From Nakataea oryzae (Eukaryota; Ascomycota; Sordariomycetes; Magnaporthales; Magnaporthaceae): a stretch of DNA of 64,000 nucleotides. A program made the translations under genes and the position numbers. The notes under the pieces are model-generated. The model did no database searches, was not told the origin of the DNA, and saw only the letters and a list, made by a program, of their open reading frames with translations. Numbering within the stretch: position 1 is the first letter of the stretch; every line of letters starts with the position of its first letter. This document shows, piece by piece, positions 44,460-57,250 of this stretch. Location of the stretch: contig PYSQ01000013.1 in the NCBI GenBank assembly GCA_003049435.1, forward strand, positions 1-64,000. Direction: 5' to 3'.

Positions 44460-45580
44460 GTTAGGTATAGTTTTAAACCGGACCCTTTCAGCTATTATAG
44501 AAATAGCAGAATGCGAAATGGATATCGACGGATAGTTAAAACCTATATTGTTTTATATAATCCTAAAAATACCCCGAAATGCGATTTTAGGGTTTTTATA
44601 GTTAAAAAAGCAAAAAATTACTTTAGACCCGGCCCGGGGCCACTTTTATATTAGACGTATAAAAGGGTTCCGGGTAAAAGCGATCTATTAACGCCCGATT
44701 ACGGATAAGCTTACTATCCTAATCGGGAACGTATTTGCCGTAATTTATTTCCGCTAAAAAAGAAACGCGGAATTAAAATACGTATTTACCGTTACGTTAT
44801 TAAAGGAAATGATATGCGTATTGCAAATAACGACTTCCAATTTAGCCCCGAAAAAAACACTGCCTATAAAGCTACGGGGATTCGAAAACCTTTTTAATAA
44901 ATTATAAGTCGATATTTTACCCCCGTATTAGGGTATTAGCGATTATTACATTAAGCTTAAAAAGGATAAAAAAGGGAAAACCCCGGAATTACCTTAGGGA
45001 TAGCTATATAATATACCGCGGGACTAATTTTTGGAATTAAAAAAGCAAATCGTCAGCTTTATAAATAAGGGATAAATCCGCATTAGCTTTTCCCTGGCGG
45101 CGGTATTAGTTTTTTTAATTAAAAAAGCGTTAGGCGGATAGCGATTATACGTAGATTACCGGGCTTTAAATGCGATTACGGAAATAGATAAATACCTTTT
45201 CCTTTTAATAAGAAAGACGCTCCGTTCGGTATTAGGCGTACGGTAATTTACGAAAGTTAACGTTAGATCGGCGTTTTATAGGATTTAAATCGTAAAAGGG
45301 GATAAACATTTGATAGCGTTTTATATCCGATTTAGCCTTTTTAAATGGCTGGTATGCCCGTTCGGATTAGCTAGCGCGGCCGTAATATTCCAAAAATATA
45401 TTAATAGTGCTTTGGCGGATATTTTAAACGATTACGTTTCGGTATATTTAGATAACGTATTGATTTATACGTTAGGTTCGAAAAGAAATCACATGGAAAA
45501 GGTTAAGGAGGTTTTAAAAAGGCTACGTATAGCCGGCTTTAACCTGGATTTGGATAAGTGCGAATTTGCAGTAACGAAAG
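44460..45580 (+). mobile_element. Ty3/gypsy family A fragment (copy 3, reverse transcriptase part)
   Basis: Colinear with copy 1 from about 39083 to 40200, with fewer stops. A 93-codon open frame at 45310-45591 encodes the reverse transcriptase palm (FKWLVCPFGLASAAVIFQKY, then VYLDNVLIY, then LDLDKCEFAV). The catalytic YxDD reads YLDN at 45445-45456: the second Asp is Asn but the first survives, unlike copy 1. Both ends are truncated, the left by LTR-B sequence and the right by the unit at 45581. Confidence 0.85.
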
Positions 45581-46209
45581 TGTTAAAATAAGCTCCGGCA
45601 TACAGGGATTATTACCTAGGGTACTTACCCTGTAGTAATATTTAGGTTGTGAGATTACCCTAGGCTGATATCTATATTAGCTGTAAGAAAGGAATCTCTT
45701 TATAACAATAATACCAAATTACCTACCCTATAGTTAGTTATATTACCTTAAGGTTCATATTAACCTAAGTTTTATTTGTATTATTAAACCTACCCTATAT
45801 ACGTAGTATTACAAATAGGTGCAATGCATTTTCAATGCATAAGGTACACGCACTAAAGGCTACCCTGTACCTTTATAAGGCCGCTATGCACCTACCCTGT
45901 AACCCAAATGGGTGCCACGCTTAAGTCAGATTTGGAAGCTTAACGCGGAAATGGCTTTGGTGGCCGTAAGTCGATTTTTAAAAATCCCCATATAAAATAA
46001 TTTTTCGGAAAGTCGCTTAGGGTACCGAAGGCCCCTAAGGCGGAATATGCACGGGATGCATGTCGGAAGGTATATAAGGGAAGGTAATGCACCTTTACTA
46101 AGATTACTGTAAATAGAAAAGCGACAGTACACAATATAAGCCCTAAACCATTGTAATTATAATAGCTATAATGCCGCAGTTACCCTGCATTCCAAGACAC
46201 CTTTTAACA
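45581..46209. mobile_element. 629-bp repeat-like unit with 8-bp inverted ends, weakly mutated
   Basis: It begins TGTTAAAA and ends TTTTAACA. TATATAAGG lies at about 46073 and the word TACCCTGTA or close variants occurs about six times. It retains CA/TG dinucleotides, unlike its flanks, so it was spared most RIP or arrived later. The ends suit either a solo LTR or a small terminal-inverted-repeat element. Flanking 5-mers (GAAAG and ATGAC) do not match. There is no coding capacity. Confidence 0.5.
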
Positions 46210-46227
46210 ATGACGGTTACGGTAAAA

Positions 46228-46345
46228 TTACCGAAAAGAGGGAAAAAAAGGGGAAAAAAAGGAAAAAAAGGTAAAAAGGAAAAGTAAAAGGAAGAGAAAA
46301 AAGGGATAAAAAAGAAAAAGGTAATAGTAAAAACGTTAAAGTTAT
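46228..46345 (+). repeat. Purine-rich (A/G) low-complexity tract
   Basis: About 118 bp are almost entirely A and G, built from GGAAAAAAAGG-like words. It lies between the 629-bp unit and the LINE 3' half. Confidence 0.75.
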
Positions 46346-46379
46346 AAAAAGTAACGGTAAAAAATAACTCTGGTTATAA

Positions 46380-48742
46380 TTTTCTAGGTATTATAAAATC
46401 GGCGCTATTTCGTAGGTACCTTTTAATATTTCCAATATTAGGTTAATTCGGCGTTTTAAAATTAGCTTTTTTATTTAGGCTTTTTAATACCTAATAAATT
46501 TTGCTTATCCTTTTTATTACTATTATATTAATAGTTATAGGGATTACCTTTCGCTAAAGGGTTATTATAAATTATATTTGGGTTAAATCGGCCTTTTAGG
46601 CTTTCTTTTTTGCGGGGTCCTATAGGTTCCGCTTTTCGGGGCTAAAACCGGAAACCCCTTATCCCTTTTCCGGGTTTACCGCCCTATTACGGTAACCTTT
46701 CTTTTCCCTTTTTTTTCTTCGTATTTTTATTTCCTATTTATTTATAATGCTCGTTATGAAAGCGTAATTAAAAATTTTCCCTATTTTTATAAATTAGCGT
46801 ATAACGGTCGTTATATCCCTTTAATAATTTAGCGCTATTACCGACGTATCCGGTATCTATAAAAAAAGCTTTTCCGTTTGTCGGTTAAATTTGGGCAATT
46901 TCCTAGCATATATATTATAATTTCCGGGGCTTAGCCGTAAATGTACGTTTCGTTTATACCGGGGATTTTCTACGACGCTAAATAAACTTTTAGCTTTACC
47001 TTTTCCGTTTTTAATTAAATTAAAATAGAGCTTTCGGCTTTATAAAAATTACGGTAAAATAGTAGTTTTTTTCGCCCGGTTCGTTCCGGGTAATTTCCGT
47101 TTATTGTTTAATTTTTGGTATTTAAATTTATTATCGGTTATATTAGCTTTTTAAAATTACTATATCGGTTGGTTTTTCGTTAATCTAATTTATTGCTTTT
47201 TCCTTTTATTTTTCCCTTTTTAGGATCGCTATAATCCCTTTACGCCGTAATTTCGCCTTTACCGTTTGGTATGCAGAACTTATTTTATTTTATATCCTAT
47301 TTTTTTATAACGACCTTTTAAAATTAGCTATCTGACCGTTTAGCTAAATTTCAAACGGAAAAACGTACGTTTACTTTTCGTATAGCCTATAAAAGGTGCC
47401 TTTATAAACCCTTATAACCTTTTTTAAATATTTGTTTTGGATTTTCGCAAAGGTTTTTACTATTCCCTTAGGTTTTTTCGAAATTGCATTCAATTCGTAA
47501 TAAGCTATAACAGCAAATTTTACTGCTATTTTAATTACCGCTAAATAAAAATACCTTATTTTAATAAACATCAGTTTTTAGGTGGTTATAGTTAAGCGTA
47601 TAAAGGATAACTGCTAATATACCATTTTTTTAAACCTTTATTATATAATATATTTAAGCCATTTTTAAATTTACCTATAGTTTTAATATCCGTACGCTTT
47701 TTTATATTCCTACGGGTTTTACTATAACTTTTCCGAAATATAATAGAAAGGTAAAAGGGGTTTTTTTCCTAATTATTTATAGTAGCTAATATTTACCCGG
47801 GTTAAACCGCGCCCCGAACTTTTTTATTTATAGTAAAGAATTTCGGTAAACCGCTTTTAGCGTTTTTACCATTTTAATCGCATTAACGTTAAAATTAAAA
47901 ATATTGATATCGTTTATAAACCCGATCGTAATTATCCTTTTTATATAATTTTACGGTATATAGGATAAATAATATAAAAAAAATAAAGGAACTTTGCAAT
48001 ACTTTATTAAATATTTATAACGCTTTTAAATTTTCGTTATTAAAATGGAAAACTGTTATTTTATCGCTAAAAAAGCTTTAAAATAGTTTTATAACCTATC
48101 CCGGATATCCGAATTTTTTAAGCTTATGGAAAAAACGTATATATAATACCGAATCGAAAGCTTTACTAATATCAAACGAAAATAAGCCGATTATTGTTTT
48201 CGAATCCTATACCGTTACGATTATTTCCGTAAGTAATTTTATCGCTATTTCGGTAAATTTATATTATCGGTTACCTATTTATTTATCGGGTAATAATAAA
48301 TAGGTTTTTACGGTATCGTAAATCCTTTCCGCTAATATCTTTTCTAACGTTTTCCTTATTATTTTTAATAAAGCTATCGGTCGCTATATTCCGATTATAC
48401 GCAGGTTTTTACTAAACTTTTGCAATATTATAGTTTGTAATTTCTGGAATTTCGCTAAATAATAGCCGAAATATATGCACGCTATAAATAATTCCGCAAA
48501 TACCCTGAATAAAAAAGGGCTTATAATTAAAAGGCCGCCGGTAGGGATTCCGGTTAACTTTAGGGCTTTTTATAGGCCTATCCTTTTTAAGGTACTTTTT
48601 ATATCCCTTTTTATTACCTTATAGCGAACTTCGAACTTCCTTTCGTTTTTCCCCTTTATCGGGTCGCATATATCCGATATTTCAATGGTTAATTCCGGGA
48701 AAAACTTAGCTTTAAAAGCCGCTTTTTTTATTTCCCGGATTA
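46380..48742 (-). mobile_element. Tad1-like LINE, 3' half (reverse transcriptase and tail)
   Basis: Reading the minus strand: RPIALLKIIRKTLEKILAER and LLLPDK (first RT blocks) near 48,330, FDISKAFDSVLYT near 48,150, the catalytic block GFINDINIFNFN at 47,900-47,925 where FxDD reads FIND, and the post-RT segment KIQNKYLKKVIRVYKGT near 47,400-47,450. These are the block order and sequence of fungal Tad1/I-clade non-LTR retrotransposons. Stops are RIP-type. The right end is cut by insertion of gypsy copy 2. Confidence 0.85.
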
Positions 48743-48973
48743 TGTTACGGGCTAAACCGCGAGCCGTCTGCTGGAAGGTACCGAAATGGAGTTATTTAGG
48801 TGCTTGCCAGGAAAGGCTCGCCAGTATATCTAGCTAAGGGAAATGGTAGGCTTATATACACTAATTAAAACGGTAGGCCGCGGCTGGGTTTTATCGGTCT
48901 TTATCTGAAATTTAGCCATAAAAAGCGCAGCCCTTTACTATAAGGTCCGTATTTTTAGCTTAAAACTATAATA
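48743..48973 (-). repeat. LTR (3' in element sense), family A copy 2
   Basis: 231 bp on the plus strand starting TGTTACGGGCTAAACC. It is the least mutated version of this end, keeping TGTTACGGG. Confidence 0.87.
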
Positions 48974-51900
48974 TAGCCGCCTTTTTCGGGGCCGTTTCCG
49001 GGCCGGGCTATACCGCTTCCGGCCTTTCGTTTTTATTTTCCTTTAATAGTCCGATACGGTAATCGTATTTACCGTTAGGGGGTACCGTACTAAGGTTTTT
49101 CCGTATCCGGTACGCTATTTTATCGGTATATAGCGTTATTAGCTTATTAAGGCGCTATAAGCGCGCTAGGCATATGCGTACTTTACTTTTATTACGGACG
49201 TATTTTAGTGCTTTTTTTTCGGGACCGCCGCGTTTTTTAGGCTTTTCCTATATATTTGCCCGTTTTATATATCAGGCCCGAACTTTTTCCTTATAAGTAA
49301 AATTTTCTTTTCCCCTTTTACCTCGTTTTTTTCCTTTCCCGATATTACGCTTTTTCGTTTTTTCCGTTCCCCTTTCGTTACGCTAACGTTAATTCCTTTT
49401 ATTTCGCGCGCTTTTCGCTTTATATTTGCTTTTGCTATTAATAGTAATAATAACGAACGTTACCCTAATAATAGCGATAATTTCGAATGCGTATATTAAT
49501 CGGCTTTACCCCGCTTCCTATTTATATTTGCTAACTTTCCTTCCTTTTTAACGTAAAAAAACCGCTGCCCGTTATGCTATTAGCAATTTCGCTATTAAAA
49601 GCGATAATAACAATAACGAATTAATACCGGCTTAATAATAGCAATTCGAATGCGAGCCATATATAAATAAATTTAAAATTAACGGTAAACTATCGTATAG
49701 TATTACGTTTACCGAAAACTATAGTCCTTACCGTAAAAGTAAAATTAAATGCATCCGTTTGGACGCTAAATTTACGCGCGCGCCCGCTTTTTGCTGCGTT
49801 TAACGGGAAATACGCAAAATTATCCTAGGCGGCAAGTACGTCGTTATTAAGGCGGTTATTACCCATAAATCCACTGGTATTTAAGCGTATTGTACGGTTT
49901 TTTCCGCCGAATTTTATTAGGCGTATATTAAATAGCGTTACGCTTTTGCTTCCGCCCGTATTGCGCTTTTTTCCGTTACCGTTATATCCGCTTTTAGCGT
50001 TTTAATTACCTTTATTATTCTTAATACCCTTACGCTAGCTGGGAATTTAATACCTTCCCGTTATAATAGCGGTAATAACTTTACCATTTAAACGATAATT
50101 GCGTTATAGTAGTAAAGTAATACCGTTTAGGTATTTTTTCCCTATTCCCTTTTTTTATCGTTTTTACCGCTTACCTTTTTTATAGGAATTTGCGCGTTCG
50201 TAATACGAAGCCTTTTTAGCTGTATAACGGGCGTAAGGCGTTTAAATGGCTACCGTTTTATTAGGCATTACCTAAATTTTCGTTAGGTTTACGCCGGGTA
50301 TTATTGCTTTTATTCCTTTTACTATTCCCGCCCCTATTACTTTTATCGCTTTTATACCTCGTTTTCCCTTTAGTTTCGGGTATAATCGTACTAATTCCCG
50401 CAAATATAACCGTTCGCTATTACTTTCGCGTTAGGTTACTATTACGCGTAATCGTTATATATGTAAGCTTTAAATTTCCTCGGCGGTGGACGGTAATAAT
50501 AAAAAGGTATATTATAATCCTAATTCCTAATAGGTTATAAAATTCGTTTTATTTTTTTAGCTTTATTTCGGTAATTTAACGGTAGCGCATTAGCGTTTAT
50601 TTAATTACGGGTTATTTTTTTTTTACGACCGCGCTTTTCCGGGCTGTTATTTATATATACGTCCCTTTATTTAGCTTTGAAACGGTTAAACGCCTTTGTA
50701 TTTTAAAGCAGTTTTAAAGGCTGCTATTCGGCAATATCGTAACCTATATATTTAACTAGCGCTCTTTTATAATTTCCGCATTTTAACGCATTCCGTACCG
50801 CAAATATCTCTTTAACCTCCCATTTTTCGTATGGCTTTTCGTTAGGGCTATTTGTTACTAATATCGGAAATGGCTTAATATCATTTAAAAGTTAGGAAAG
50901 GAGCGCGTTTTTTGCCGCCCGTTTTACTAGTTTAATGTAGAAAGTAGGGTATAACCCTTTCAATATATCCAGCGTAACTGTTAAAAGGGAAAAAACCGCT
51001 ACCACTATAAATTTATTATATACCTAATCTAGTTTTTTATAAAGCCTATTTATTTTAATATTACGTAAAAAAAGCCAAACCTTATCGCCTACCTAATACT
51101 TTTCCGCTAATTGCCTTTATTTATTCGCATTACGCTTTTATTTTTATTATACGTATACCGCTATAGCCGCAGCTATCTTTATACCTTTTTATAGCTTTAT
51201 TACGAACGCGGCAGCCCGTTTTTTGCTATTTATCGGTAGGTAAATGGTATATATTTCTTTATTTAAAACCGCTTTAATATCGTACCTTAAAGTAAAGCGG
51301 TTAGGGCTAAAACCCATAATTAAAAAATCCTTATTATTAAACGCTAGCTAACAGATTGCTAAATATATTAGCTAATCGTTTTAAACGAAAATAATAAAAC
51401 AACGGAAATAATGGTACAACTTTTAATTTATGCATTTTATCCCGCTATTTATCTAAAGTTAATAGGAAACAAAAAAAACTATTCGGTCCCTATAAAACGC
51501 TAAAGTTCCGTTTAAAAATCGCTAACCTAATCCGATTTTTTATCGGAAATAATGGAATTCGGGAACCCCCGGAACCGCTATTACGTATTACGGAACCGGA
51601 ATGCGTATTTTTCGGTTTTTATTATCGTTATAGCTTTTAATTAAACGTATTTCGATAGCCTATCTATGAATATTATTAGGTATTTCGGGAAATTTTCGTC
51701 GGGTTTTAGGAAGTCTATTATAAAATCTATTAAAATTTATAACTAAAACCGTTCCGTTATCGGTAATAGTTAAAAAAGGCCCTATTTTAGCTATTTTAAA
51801 GGGCATAACCTTTTATAAATATTATAATTATATATACCGCTTTATATTTTTTATTATCCCGTTTTAATGGTAATTTTTTATAGGATACGGTACGTATTTT

Positions 51901-54900
51901 CCCGACTTATATATCCTATAAACGGCGATATATAGGTTTTATAAAGGACCGCGGTAATTAAATGCTTTTATATAAAAATCTATAAGCGCCCTTTATATTA
52001 AAGCCCCTTTTACGCGCTAATCGAATAATTGGCAATTTACGCCCGTATTATCGTTTCAGGTAAAAACCGTTTCGTATCGCTTAAAACCGTATCCCTTTTC
52101 GCTATATAGGTTTAATCGTTTTTTAACATTTCGTTTTAAAGTTCGGCTAATTAAAGGCTAATAAATAATATGGTTTTTTAGGTAGGTATATTAATTCCGG
52201 TACGGGATTAATTCGGATTTAAACCGGGGTTATATAGGTAATTGGTTTTATAAACTGGAAAATTATCGCAATACGTTTTTCGTTCGTATCGTTTTGTTTT
52301 TTACAAGAAAACGTATCCGGTAGGGTAATTAACCGTTTTAAGCGAAACCGGAAAATATAGTTAAATTTAAATAGTATTTTAGCCTAATGCATTTAGCGTT
52401 CCGTTATTTCCCTAAATTTCGAAAAGTATTTTAGCGTTTTATAGTTAATATAAATGGTAAACGGTTCCCGTATATTACAAAATTCAGCCTCCTATGCCTT
52501 TAAATATAATACTACCGTTAGGAATTTTTTATCGTAAATAATATAATTTTTTTATTCGGGTTTTAATTTAGCGGAATAAAAGGCGACCGGCTTTTAAATG
52601 CTATCGCTTTTTTTTTTAAAAAAAAAAGCAGCTTTTTAATATTTCGCCGGAATAGTTTACTTTTATTTTCGAACGGCGTTCCGGGTATTATTTAGCTAAT
52701 ATTAAGGTTTAAGTAAATATAAGCTTTAATATTTCGAATACCGCATTAACCTTATTTATTTATTCGAATAGGGTTTTTTTATTAGCCGTATTAACGGGGT
52801 TGCTAATTCGGAATATTTATCGATAAAATTTCGGTAAAAGTTCGCAAACCTTAGGAAACCTTTTAAACTTTTTAATTTTTTCGGGACTTCCTATTCCTTA
52901 ATTGCCCGGATTTTTTTAGGGTCCGTTTATATCCTTTTTCCCGCTATAATAACGTACCCCAAATATATCACTTTTATTATTGCAAATTTGCATTTATTTA
53001 GGTTTAAATTAAGGTTAGTTATACGTAATTCTTTTAGGATTTTTTTAACCTTTTTTATATAATCCCTTTTTAAACCCGATATATAAATTAGCATGTTATT
53101 TAAATATGCTAATATATAATTATTTAAAATATCCGTTAAAATATTATTAATATATTTTTGGAATATTATAAGCGCGCTAACCAATCCGAACGGGCAAACC
53201 AGCTATTTAAAAAAGCCGAAATAGGTACGGAACGCTATTAAATGTTCGTCCTTTTTTATAACCCGGATTATATAAAACGCCGATTTAATATCCATTTTCG
53301 TAAATTATTCCGCGCCCGATACCGAACGGAGCGTTTTTTTTATAAAAGAAAGGGGTATTTGTTTACTTTAATAATCGCGTTTAAAGTTCGGTAATTTATA
53401 TATAATCGCTATTTGCCCGATGCTTTTTTAATTAGGAAAACTAATATCGCCGTTAGGGAAAAGCTAACGCGGATTTACCTTTTATTTATAAAGCTAACAA
53501 TTTGTTTTTTTAATTTTAGGAATTAATCCCGTAATATGTTATATAACCGTCCTTAAGGTAATTCCGGGGTTTTCCTTTTTTTTGTTTTTTTAAGCCTAAT
53601 ATAATAATCGCTAATATCCCGGTACGGGGGTAAAATATCAATTTACGATTCGTTAAAAAAGTTTTCGAATCCCTGTAATTTTATAAATAGCGTTTTTTTT
53701 AAAGCCGATTCGAAATTCGTCGTTTATAATACGCGTATTATTTCTTTTAATAACGTAACGGTAAATATATATTTTAATTCTGCGTTTTTTTAGCGGTAGT
53801 AAATTACGGCAAATATATTCCCGATTAGGACGGTAAATTTGTCCGTTATTAGGCGCTAATAGGTCGCTTTTACCCGGAACCCTTTTATATGCCCAATATA
53901 AAACTAGCCCCGGGCCGGGTTTAGGGTAACTTTTTACCTTTTTAGCTATAGGAACCCTAAAATTACATTTCGGGGCATTTTTAAAATTATATAAAACAAT
54001 ATAGGTTTCGATTATCCGTTAATATCCATTTCGTATTCCGCTATTTTTATAATAGCTGAAAAAATCCAGTTTAAAATTATACCTAACGCTTTTAAACGTT
54101 TTAGCCGGATTTTTTTCGCGCTTAATTTTATAGCGCATTTTTCGCTTATTACCGCGTAATATTTATATCCCGAATTTACCAAAATATTAATAAATTAGCT
54201 ATTATTTAATAATATAAAGATAATAAACGGGGGATTATCTATATTTTTTTAATTATTAATAGTTCTTTTTTTATTTTTTTAAAGGGGATTTTTTATTAGT
54301 AATAAATTTGCCGCGCGGGTTTTTATACCCCCGGTCGAAATTTAGCCCAGGGGTTATTCGTTTCCCTATTATTTTTAGCCTTAGGCTTTTTTAGCGGTGC
54401 TTATCGTTATCGGTTAGATAGGCGTTCGAAAGGAGCATTTTTAACGCCGGTAAAACCTATCGCTATATTTAAAATAGGCCTTTAATTTGCGTTTTGCTTA
54501 ATATTATTCGGGGGTAACCTACGTTATATATAAGCGGTTTTAGCCCGTAAGTTAGGTACAGGTCGTATTTATCCTTATTATTAGCGTATTTTTATCGGGG
54601 TCCTTTTATCCCCTTATTTTTATTATTTAAATTTTTAACAGATATTTTCGCTTATAATCGATCATTTCCAGGTTTTAGGTAATACGACGGTATACCGCTA
54701 CCGTTCAAACGTATTTCGAAATATCGTTTTATACCGCTATAGCCGTATTCCGTAAGCGAAAAAAAATGCGGTTTCGGAAATAATTAATTTTCATTTTATC
54801 GGATTACCCTAAACCGCCCGCTATTCCAAATAATATTTCGAATTAGGTATAAAATTATGCGAATATTTATCCGGAAGCTATCCGTTTTATTTCGAATTGC

Positions 54901-55366
54901 GCTAAAGCTTGGGACTTTTTATAAGGGTTATCGAAAATCGAAGTTAGGTAATTAAGGAATATATTAAAATCGTACGCTATATCGTTACCGCTATATTCGT
55001 AATATATTCGGACGATTCCCTAAAATCCGGGGGCTAAAAAAATCCAAATAAATTCGAATTGGTTTTATACGTTACCGATAAATAGGGCGTCCTACTTAAG
55101 CTTATAAGTTACGCTTTATTTTTACGCCGAAAACGATACGCTATCGTTACTATATACGGGGGGGTCTTTTAAAGGCTTCCTTTTTACTACTATAATAATT
55201 TATTAAAGTTAATTCGGATTTAGGCCGGTATTGGTCGGTAAGGTAGTAAATTCCGCAAACTATCGTTCCGCTTTTTTTAAATATCGTAATATATCCGTTA
55301 ATTATATAGGGGGAGGTTAGGTTACGTTATTATAATTATTTTAGGAATAAAAAGAAGCATTTAAAA

Positions 55367-55596
55367 TATTATAAGCTAAACCGCAAACCGTTTGCTAAAG
55401 GGTACCGAAATGGAATTATTTAAATGCTTGTTAGGAAAGGCTCGCTAGTATATTTAGCTAAGGGAAATGGTAGGCTTATATATATTAGTTAAAATGGTAG
55501 GCCGCAGCTGGGTCTTATCGGTCCTTACCTGAAGTTCAGCTTAAGGGGCGCAGCCCTTTGCCAAAAAGTCCGTGCCTCTAGTTCGGAACCATAACA
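55367..55596 (-). repeat. LTR (5' in element sense), family A copy 2
   Basis: About 230 bp; it ends CGGAACCATAACA on the plus strand, which is the intact TGTTATGGTTCCG start in element sense. Confidence 0.87.
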
Positions 55597-57250
55597 TTTC
55601 CGGCAATTCCGCTTTTAAGTAACTTTAATATCGGTAAAAAAGGGGTAATAAAGGTAAATAGCTTTAGTTTTTCGCCTATTTCCCTATTAACTATATACTT
55701 TTCACGTTTTTTTTATTCGTTTTATATATAGCTATACGCTACGTATATTTCGCTATTTCCTTAATAGCTTTTTTTTCGCTTTTATTGTTTAATGCATTTC
55801 CGTTTTCGTTTTTTTTTGTACGTAAGCGTTTCCATTTCCCTTTTGCTTTATATTTTTTACGGAATAGCTGCGAAATTTCCTTATTTTACTAGTTATATTT
55901 TCCCGGTTTCCTTTTTATTTTTAAAACCGTTAGGTTTCGTATTTCGAAAATCATATATAATAGTTTATCTATTTTACGGTTAATCGCTTTAGGGTTATAA
56001 AAAAAGGTCCGCGCTAATTTTATTTTCAATTTAGCGAAAGCTTTTACGGTTTTTTTATTTATTTTCCGCTAGTTTTATTTCCTTTCCGTTTTTTTATTTA
56101 GCTTTTTCGTATTTATCCGAACCGTTATTATTATCCCCGTATAATTGCCACCATTTTACCGCTATTTTTCGGGTTTTCCCGCCTAAATATCGCTAATCGC
56201 TTATACCAAATCTATCGTTATATTTTTATAACCCGTTATTAATTTCGTAAAGGTATTACGGCGAATAAATAGTCGCATTTTCCAGGTATTTATTAATTTT
56301 ATTAATTTAGCCGTTCCGGCGTATATCGGAACTTTTTTTCCGTTTAATTATTTATCGGTTATAATGTAAGTTAAAATTTCCGATTATTACGCTAAAGCTT
56401 TTCGGGATAATATCCGTAAAAATATTAAAAGGGGTTTCCTAATCGGTTATCGCTATATTTTTAAACGTTAGTAAATATACCGACCAAATTATTATATTAC
56501 AATTTTCGGTTTTAATCGTTATATGGCACTAATCTGGTATTGCTTCGTAATTAATAATACGTAACGTTAATTTTATATTAATAACTATCTTTATTATCGG
56601 GGTTTCCGGTTAGTTATTCTTGCTATTTTCGGTTTTATCCTATTTGTTATAGGGTTTCCGCTTCCCTTTTATATATATATATATATATATATTAGATAAT
56701 TTTTTTCCCGGTTTATTTTGGGCATTTTATCGCTTTTATTTTTATTTTAAAGGGCTTTTAAATCGCTAATATATCGAAATTACCAGTTTTCGCTAATAGC
56801 GCATTTAAAAGCGCTAGTTTTTTCCCTATATTCCATTATAAAATCTTTAATATATAAAATCGAAAGGGGTTAAGGTTAATTATAATATATTATTTTATAA
56901 TCTAAAAAGGGGTTTTTTCCGGTAATATTCGTTTAACGGCCGTTATAACGTAATGGCGGTAATTAGCTACCTAGGAAGGCTTTAAGCGTATTATTATCGG
57001 CGTTTGCTATTAAAGCAACCGCTTTAATCGGTTTTTTAGCCTTTCGATTACTAATTGCTTTCGTTAAGCCTTTATTTTTACCTTTACCTTTCGCTTTTTA
57101 ACTTCCGGGTAGCGGGTTACCTTCTGCTATTTCTGTAACCTTTTAAATACCCGTTTCCGTTAAGGGTTAAACGAGCTCTTATAACGCCGTTAGCGTTATT
57201 ATTTTTTCCCTTTTAGGGGGAAAAGGCGGTAACGTTATTATCGGTAATAT
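55597..57250 (-). mobile_element. Tad1-like LINE, 5' part (endonuclease and start of RT)
   Basis: On the minus strand the endonuclease block VIIGNFNLHYNR (family GDFNLHH, with Asp to Asn and His to Tyr) is at about 56350-56392, followed by a TIYSPRNT-like block and ITIDLV. At 55597 the frame ...ELPE continues directly into IIREIKKAAF at 48742 on the other side of gypsy copy 2, showing that both halves are one element. Confidence 0.8.
56670..56692. repeat. (TA)n microsatellite within LINE remnant
   Basis: About 11 consecutive AT dinucleotides. Confidence 0.85.

Larger units (their letters stand above)
48743..55596 (-). mobile_element. Ty3/gypsy LTR retrotransposon, family A copy 2, inside the LINE
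   Basis: Exactly 6,854 bp, as copy 1, but inverted. LTRs are 48743-48973 and 55367-55596. The reverse transcriptase lies around 52927-53184 on the minus strand (IFQKYINNILTDILNNYILA, then YLNNMLIY). Zinc knuckle, integrase and the extra 3' frame occur at mirrored positions. The insertion splits a LINE whose reading frame resumes across it. No convincing 5-bp target duplication is visible (GATTA against TTTCC). Confidence 0.9.

Noticed and set aside
48738..55601. TTTCC as a target duplication around gypsy copy 2
   Set aside because: TTTCC on the left lies seven bases away from the LTR end, and the LINE frame joins best without any duplicated bases.
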